From Methanothrix sp. (GTDB lineage: Archaea; Halobacteriota; Methanosarcinia; Methanotrichales; Methanotrichaceae): a stretch of 8,752 nt of DNA. The notes beneath the pieces were generated by a model that made no database searches, was not told the DNA's origin, and saw nothing but the letters and a program-made list of their open reading frames with translations. Location: NCBI GenBank assembly GCA_028688535.1, contig JAQTXY010000056.1, forward strand, positions 1 through 8,752. Reading direction: 5' to 3'. Positions 5,736 through 8,752 of the stretch are shown piece after piece. The position numbers and the translations under genes are program-made. Every line of letters begins with the position of its first letter. Positions within the stretch are counted from its first letter, which is position 1.

Positions 5736-7721
5736 TCATACCTGGTCATCCCGCGGGAATGATTTCAACGCCGCGGCCAGCTCATCTATTCTCACAGGTT
5801 TTCGGATGTAGTCATCCATGCCGGCATCAATGCACATCTCCCTGTCGCTCTTGAAAGCGGCAGCTGTCATGGCAATAATCCTGGGGCCGTCCGGCCACCT
5901 CTTTCGAATCGCTTTGGTAGTTTCCAGACCATCCATCTCCGGCATCTGCACATCCATCAGTATCACATCATATCTATGGCTTTCCAGGGCCTGCAGGACC
6001 TCCTGGCCATTGCCGGCCACATCTCCCATTAGCCCCAGCTTGGCAAGCATATGCAGAGCAACTCTCTGATTAATCGGGTTGTCTTCAGCCAGCAATATGC
6101 GCAAGGGAGGATCCAGGTCTTTGTGAGAAACAGCCTTTATGCAAGAGGCTCTTTTATCATCATAATTGGGGGTAATATGCGTCGGATGCACCTTGATTGT
6201 GAAATTAAATATTGAACCTATTCCTGGCCGGCTCTCAGCCCAAATCTTTCCGTTCATCATCTGCACGAGCTTTTTGCTTATCGCCAGACCCAGGCCGGTG
6301 CCTCCGTACCTGCGTGCCGTTGAGGCATCAACCTGACTGAAGAGCTGAAATAGGCGATCCGCTTTATCATCCGGAATTCCAATGCCCGTATCTTTTACTG
6401 CAAAATGAATCTCATAGCTGCCATCATCCTTCTTCCTTCCAGAGACAAAGATGGATATGCAGCCTTTTTCCGTAAATTTAACGGCATTGCCTATCAAATT
6501 AACTAAGACCTGGCGAAGACGGGCATAGTCACCTAAAACCACATCAGGGATATTGTGCTCGATTTCATATTCCATCCCAAGGCCTTTTTTCGCAGCATTT
6601 TCAGCTCCAAGCTCAATAGATTCCTCAATACACCTTTGCAAACTGAAGGGCTGATGCTCCATTTCCATCATCCCTCCCTCGATCTTGGAAATATCAAGAA
6701 TATCGTTAATAATGTCCAGAAGAGCTTCCCCGCTGCTGCGTATGGTTTCAACGTAATCCTTCTGTATGGCCGTGAGCTCCTCGTCCAATAGGAGGCAGGT
6801 CATGCCGATCACGGCATTCATAGGCGTTCGAATTTCATGGCTCATGTTTGCCAGGAAATCCGATTTTGATTTTGTCGCTGCCTCGGCGACTTCCTTGGCA
6901 GCTCGAAGCATATCCTTGGCCCGCTTGCGCTTTGTGATATCTTCAACAGTGCCGTCATAGTGCAATCCGTCCTCATCCTGCACTATTCTGGTGTTCATGG
7001 AGACCCAAAACTTCGTGCCGTCTCTTCGCTGCACCTCAAGTTCGAATCCTTCCAGATAGCCCTGTTCGATGATTTGCTTTATGGCTCGCTCCCTATCTTT
7101 AGGATTGCTATAGAGCTGCTGGCCTATATCGGTAACGCAAGCTATCATCTCTTGCGGGCTGTTATATCCAAAGAGCCGCGCAAAAGCCGGATTCACACTC
7201 AGATATCTGCCTTCAGGTATACTCTGGTATAAACCAAGTATCGAGTTTTCAAAGATATTATGATACTTTTCCCGGCTTCTTCTCAATTCATCCTCAGCAA
7301 GTTTGCGCTCAGTGATGTCGCGTATGGATTCAATCACTCCGATGATATTTCCTGATGAGCTATAAAGAGGCGCGGCTTTGCCCCAAATGTAAGAGCCCTC
7401 CTTTCCGAGAGAGGCGATATATGCTTCGCCGCTAATGCTATTGCCATCCCTTTGAAGATTCGAATATGTTGCTTCAATTTCAGGATCTCGTTTTAAAGCC
7501 AGATCTGCTAAAGTGGGTCGCCTAACTCCATAGATATGCAGTGCATACTCATAATTGCCTTTGCCAAGAATATCATGGGCCAGGGTTCCAGTCAGCTCTT
7601 CCATAGCCTTATTCCAGGCGATTACGGTGCCACTGAGATCTATGGCCAGGATAGCATCGGGAATAAAATCTATGATTTCTGCTGGTCGGGCTTTTTCGAT
7701 ATACGTATTTTTTCTAATCAT
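5736..7721 (-). CDS. Soluble PAS-PAS hybrid histidine kinase with receiver domain
   Basis: This 661-aa sensor kinase has no membrane segment or signal peptide and should act in the cytoplasm. Domain order: PAS with PAC (about 12-145, DAILAIDLSGTVIAWNKAME early on), a second PAS with PAC (about 150-265), a helical linker, HisKA with phosphorylated H295 in NMSHEIRTP, and HATPase_c with the N box around N408/N412, G1 DTGIGIP (444-450) and G2 GGTGLGLA (473-480). Last is a receiver domain (about 540-656) with E546/D547, phosphoacceptor D590 in LMDVQMPEMDG, T619 and K641. All catalytic residues are present. There is no DNA-binding output or HPt domain, so the final target is unknown; a diguanylate or transcriptional output is not visible. 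The start ATG overlaps the end of the upstream CBS gene by 8 bp, indicating translational coupling; only a weak GAGAAG precedes it. The PAS ligand cannot be told from sequence. Confidence 0.95.
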   Translation of the reverse strand: MIRKNTYIEKARPAEIIDFIPDAILAIDLSGTVIAWNKAMEELTGTLAHDILGKGNYEYALHIYGVRRPTLADLALKRDPEIEATYSNLQRDGNSISGEAYIASLGKEGSYIWGKAAPLYSSSGNIIGVIESIRDITERKLAEDELRRSREKYHNIFENSILGLYQSIPEGRYLSVNPAFARLFGYNSPQEMIACVTDIGQQLYSNPKDRERAIKQIIEQGYLEGFELEVQRRDGTKFWVSMNTRIVQDEDGLHYDGTVEDITKRKRAKDMLRAAKEVAEAATKSKSDFLANMSHEIRTPMNAVIGMTCLLLDEELTAIQKDYVETIRSSGEALLDIINDILDISKIEGGMMEMEHQPFSLQRCIEESIELGAENAAKKGLGMEYEIEHNIPDVVLGDYARLRQVLVNLIGNAVKFTEKGCISIFVSGRKKDDGSYEIHFAVKDTGIGIPDDKADRLFQLFSQVDASTARRYGGTGLGLAISKKLVQMMNGKIWAESRPGIGSIFNFTIKVHPTHITPNYDDKRASCIKAVSHKDLDPPLRILLAEDNPINQRVALHMLAKLGLMGDVAGNGQEVLQALESHRYDVILMDVQMPEMDGLETTKAIRKRWPDGPRIIAMTAAAFKSDREMCIDAGMDDYIRKPVRIDELAAALKSFPRDDQV

Positions 7722-8752
7722 TATCTTCTCGATCCGGTTTTCCTAATGATGTTACCAGAATCTTATCGACTTTTCTCTCATCCATATCCACAACCTCAAA
7801 ACGGTAGCCACCCCACTCGAAGTGATCGCCTGTCGCTGGTATCTTCTCCAAATGCGTCATCACAAATCCGCCCAAGGTTATGTATTGACTTTCTTCCTCC
7901 TCAGGCAGCCCTGCCGGATCAACCAACTCTTTGAAGTCATCTACCGGCAGAGATCCGTCCACCAGCCAAGAGCCGTCCTGCCTCTTCACTACTTGTGGCT
8001 CTGCCAGCTCATCAATGTGCGGTATGTCTCCCACCAATCCTTCCAGGAGATCTACTAAAGCCACTATTCCCTGCACCGATCCGTACTCATCCAGAACAAT
8101 GGCCAGATGAATTCCCGTCTGCTTGAATTTCTCCAGCACCTTAAGAGCCCTCATGCTCTCCGGCACAAAAAGCGGCGGCAGGAGAGACGCTTTAAGGTCA
8201 ACCTTTTCGTCGGATAATTTGCAGCTGAGCAGATCCTTGGATTGGACTACTCCCAGGACATTATCAAGCTTATTGCGACAGACCGGGAACATGGAGAATG
8301 CTCCGCCGGCAATCTTTCGACAAATCTCTGCTGCGCAGTCGTCGATGTCCAGCCACACGATATCCCCTCTAGGAGTCATGATGGAGTTTACTCTCCGGTC
8401 CCCCAGGGAGAAGACCCTCTCCATAATTTCCTGCTCCTCCTCCTCGATCACACCTGCCGTCGTTCCCTGGTCGATCAGGATACGAATCTCCTCTTCGGTC
8501 ACAGCAGGCTCGGTGTAGGCCTTCACACCCAGAACCCTCAGCATCAGATCGGTGCAAAAGCTTAGCAGGATAACCGCAGGAGAAACAAGACGGGAGAATG
8601 CTGCTAATGGGGCAGCAGCGAGAGAGGCGAAGCGCTCCGAATTGCTGAGCGCGATTCTCTTGGGGACCAGTTCGCCAATAACCAAACTGAAAAATGTGAT
8701 CATCAGGACGACGGCAACCAGGGCCAGGCCGCTGCTGTAAGGAGACAGAGCC
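7714..8752 (-). CDS. CNNM/CorC-type (HlyC) membrane protein with CBS pair, N-terminus cut off
   Basis: The frame stays open to the window edge, giving 345 C-terminal residues; the ATG at 8703 is internal, because the codons before it (ALSPYSSGLALVAVVL) continue a membrane helix. Counting from that internal Met, the end of the DUF21/CNNM transmembrane domain is visible with the signature GELVPKRIAL (10-19) and another hydrophobic segment (about 40-58). Two CBS motifs follow, opening at IMTPRGDIVWLD (108-119) and at PLFVPESMRALKVLEKF (177-193), the latter with IVLDEYGSVQGIV (202-214). The CorC_HlyC C-terminal domain follows (about 235-320). Family members are linked to magnesium or cobalt efflux or resistance; the CBS pair probably senses adenine nucleotides. 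The old name hemolysin is misleading. It is the first visible gene of the minus-strand run, and its stop overlaps the kinase start. Confidence 0.93.
   Translation of the reverse strand, partial: ALSPYSSGLALVAVVLMITFFSLVIGELVPKRIALSNSERFASLAAAPLAAFSRLVSPAVILLSFCTDLMLRVLGVKAYTEPAVTEEEIRILIDQGTTAGVIEEEEQEIMERVFSLGDRRVNSIMTPRGDIVWLDIDDCAAEICRKIAGGAFSMFPVCRNKLDNVLGVVQSKDLLSCKLSDEKVDLKASLLPPLFVPESMRALKVLEKFKQTGIHLAIVLDEYGSVQGIVALVDLLEGLVGDIPHIDELAEPQVVKRQDGSWLVDGSLPVDDFKELVDPAGLPEEEESQYITLGGFVMTHLEKIPATGDHFEWGGYRFEVVDMDERKVDKILVTSLGKPDREDND

Overview
The window looks like chromosomal DNA of a methanogen-type euryarchaeon, perhaps Methanothrix (Methanosaeta) or a relative in the Methanosarcinales. 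The clues are a remnant of the archaeal CTP-dependent riboflavin kinase, an archaeal-style Lhr helicase, a preQ0/archaeosine-pathway queC, a soluble PAS hybrid histidine kinase of the kind common in Methanosarcinales, and purine-rich GGAGG ribosome binding sites. The genus is an inference from general familiarity, not a database match.

Layout. (1) Bases 1-1240 are strikingly AT-rich and hold two plus-strand genes 4 bp apart: the C-terminal end of an unidentified protein, and a complete 333-aa protein of unknown function built from two diverged copies of one domain. They read as a co-transcribed accessory cassette, possibly a conflict/defence module; its other genes lie left of the window. (2) Bases 1241-2147 are a zone of gene debris. 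A good promoter-like stretch and strong Shine-Dalgarno lead into an 85-codon gene broken by a one-base deletion. This is followed directly by a headless and tailless riboflavin kinase (ribK) carrying at least two more indels, joined to a foreign C-terminal tail. A hairpin with T-runs on both sides closes the zone. (3) Bases 2148-4907 (minus) encode a complete 919-aa Lhr-type superfamily 2 helicase with an insertion in the helicase core and an Asn/Asp-rich low-complexity insert. (4) Bases 5066-8752 (minus) form a compact run transcribed right to left: a CNNM/CorC-type CBS membrane protein (5' end beyond the window), a PAS-PAS-HisKA-HATPase-receiver hybrid kinase overlapping it by 8 bp, and queC 10 bp further on.

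How they work together. The three-gene minus-strand run looks like one transcription unit, but no shared pathway is evident: QueC makes preQ0 for archaeosine in tRNA, the kinase is a cytoplasmic sensor, and the CBS protein is a probable divalent-cation transporter or its regulator. Lhr is a separate housekeeping unit. The sharp change from AT-rich cassette through broken genes to intact GC-richer core genes suggests the edge of an inserted island. The least explained object is the two-repeat 333-aa protein and its partner at the left edge.
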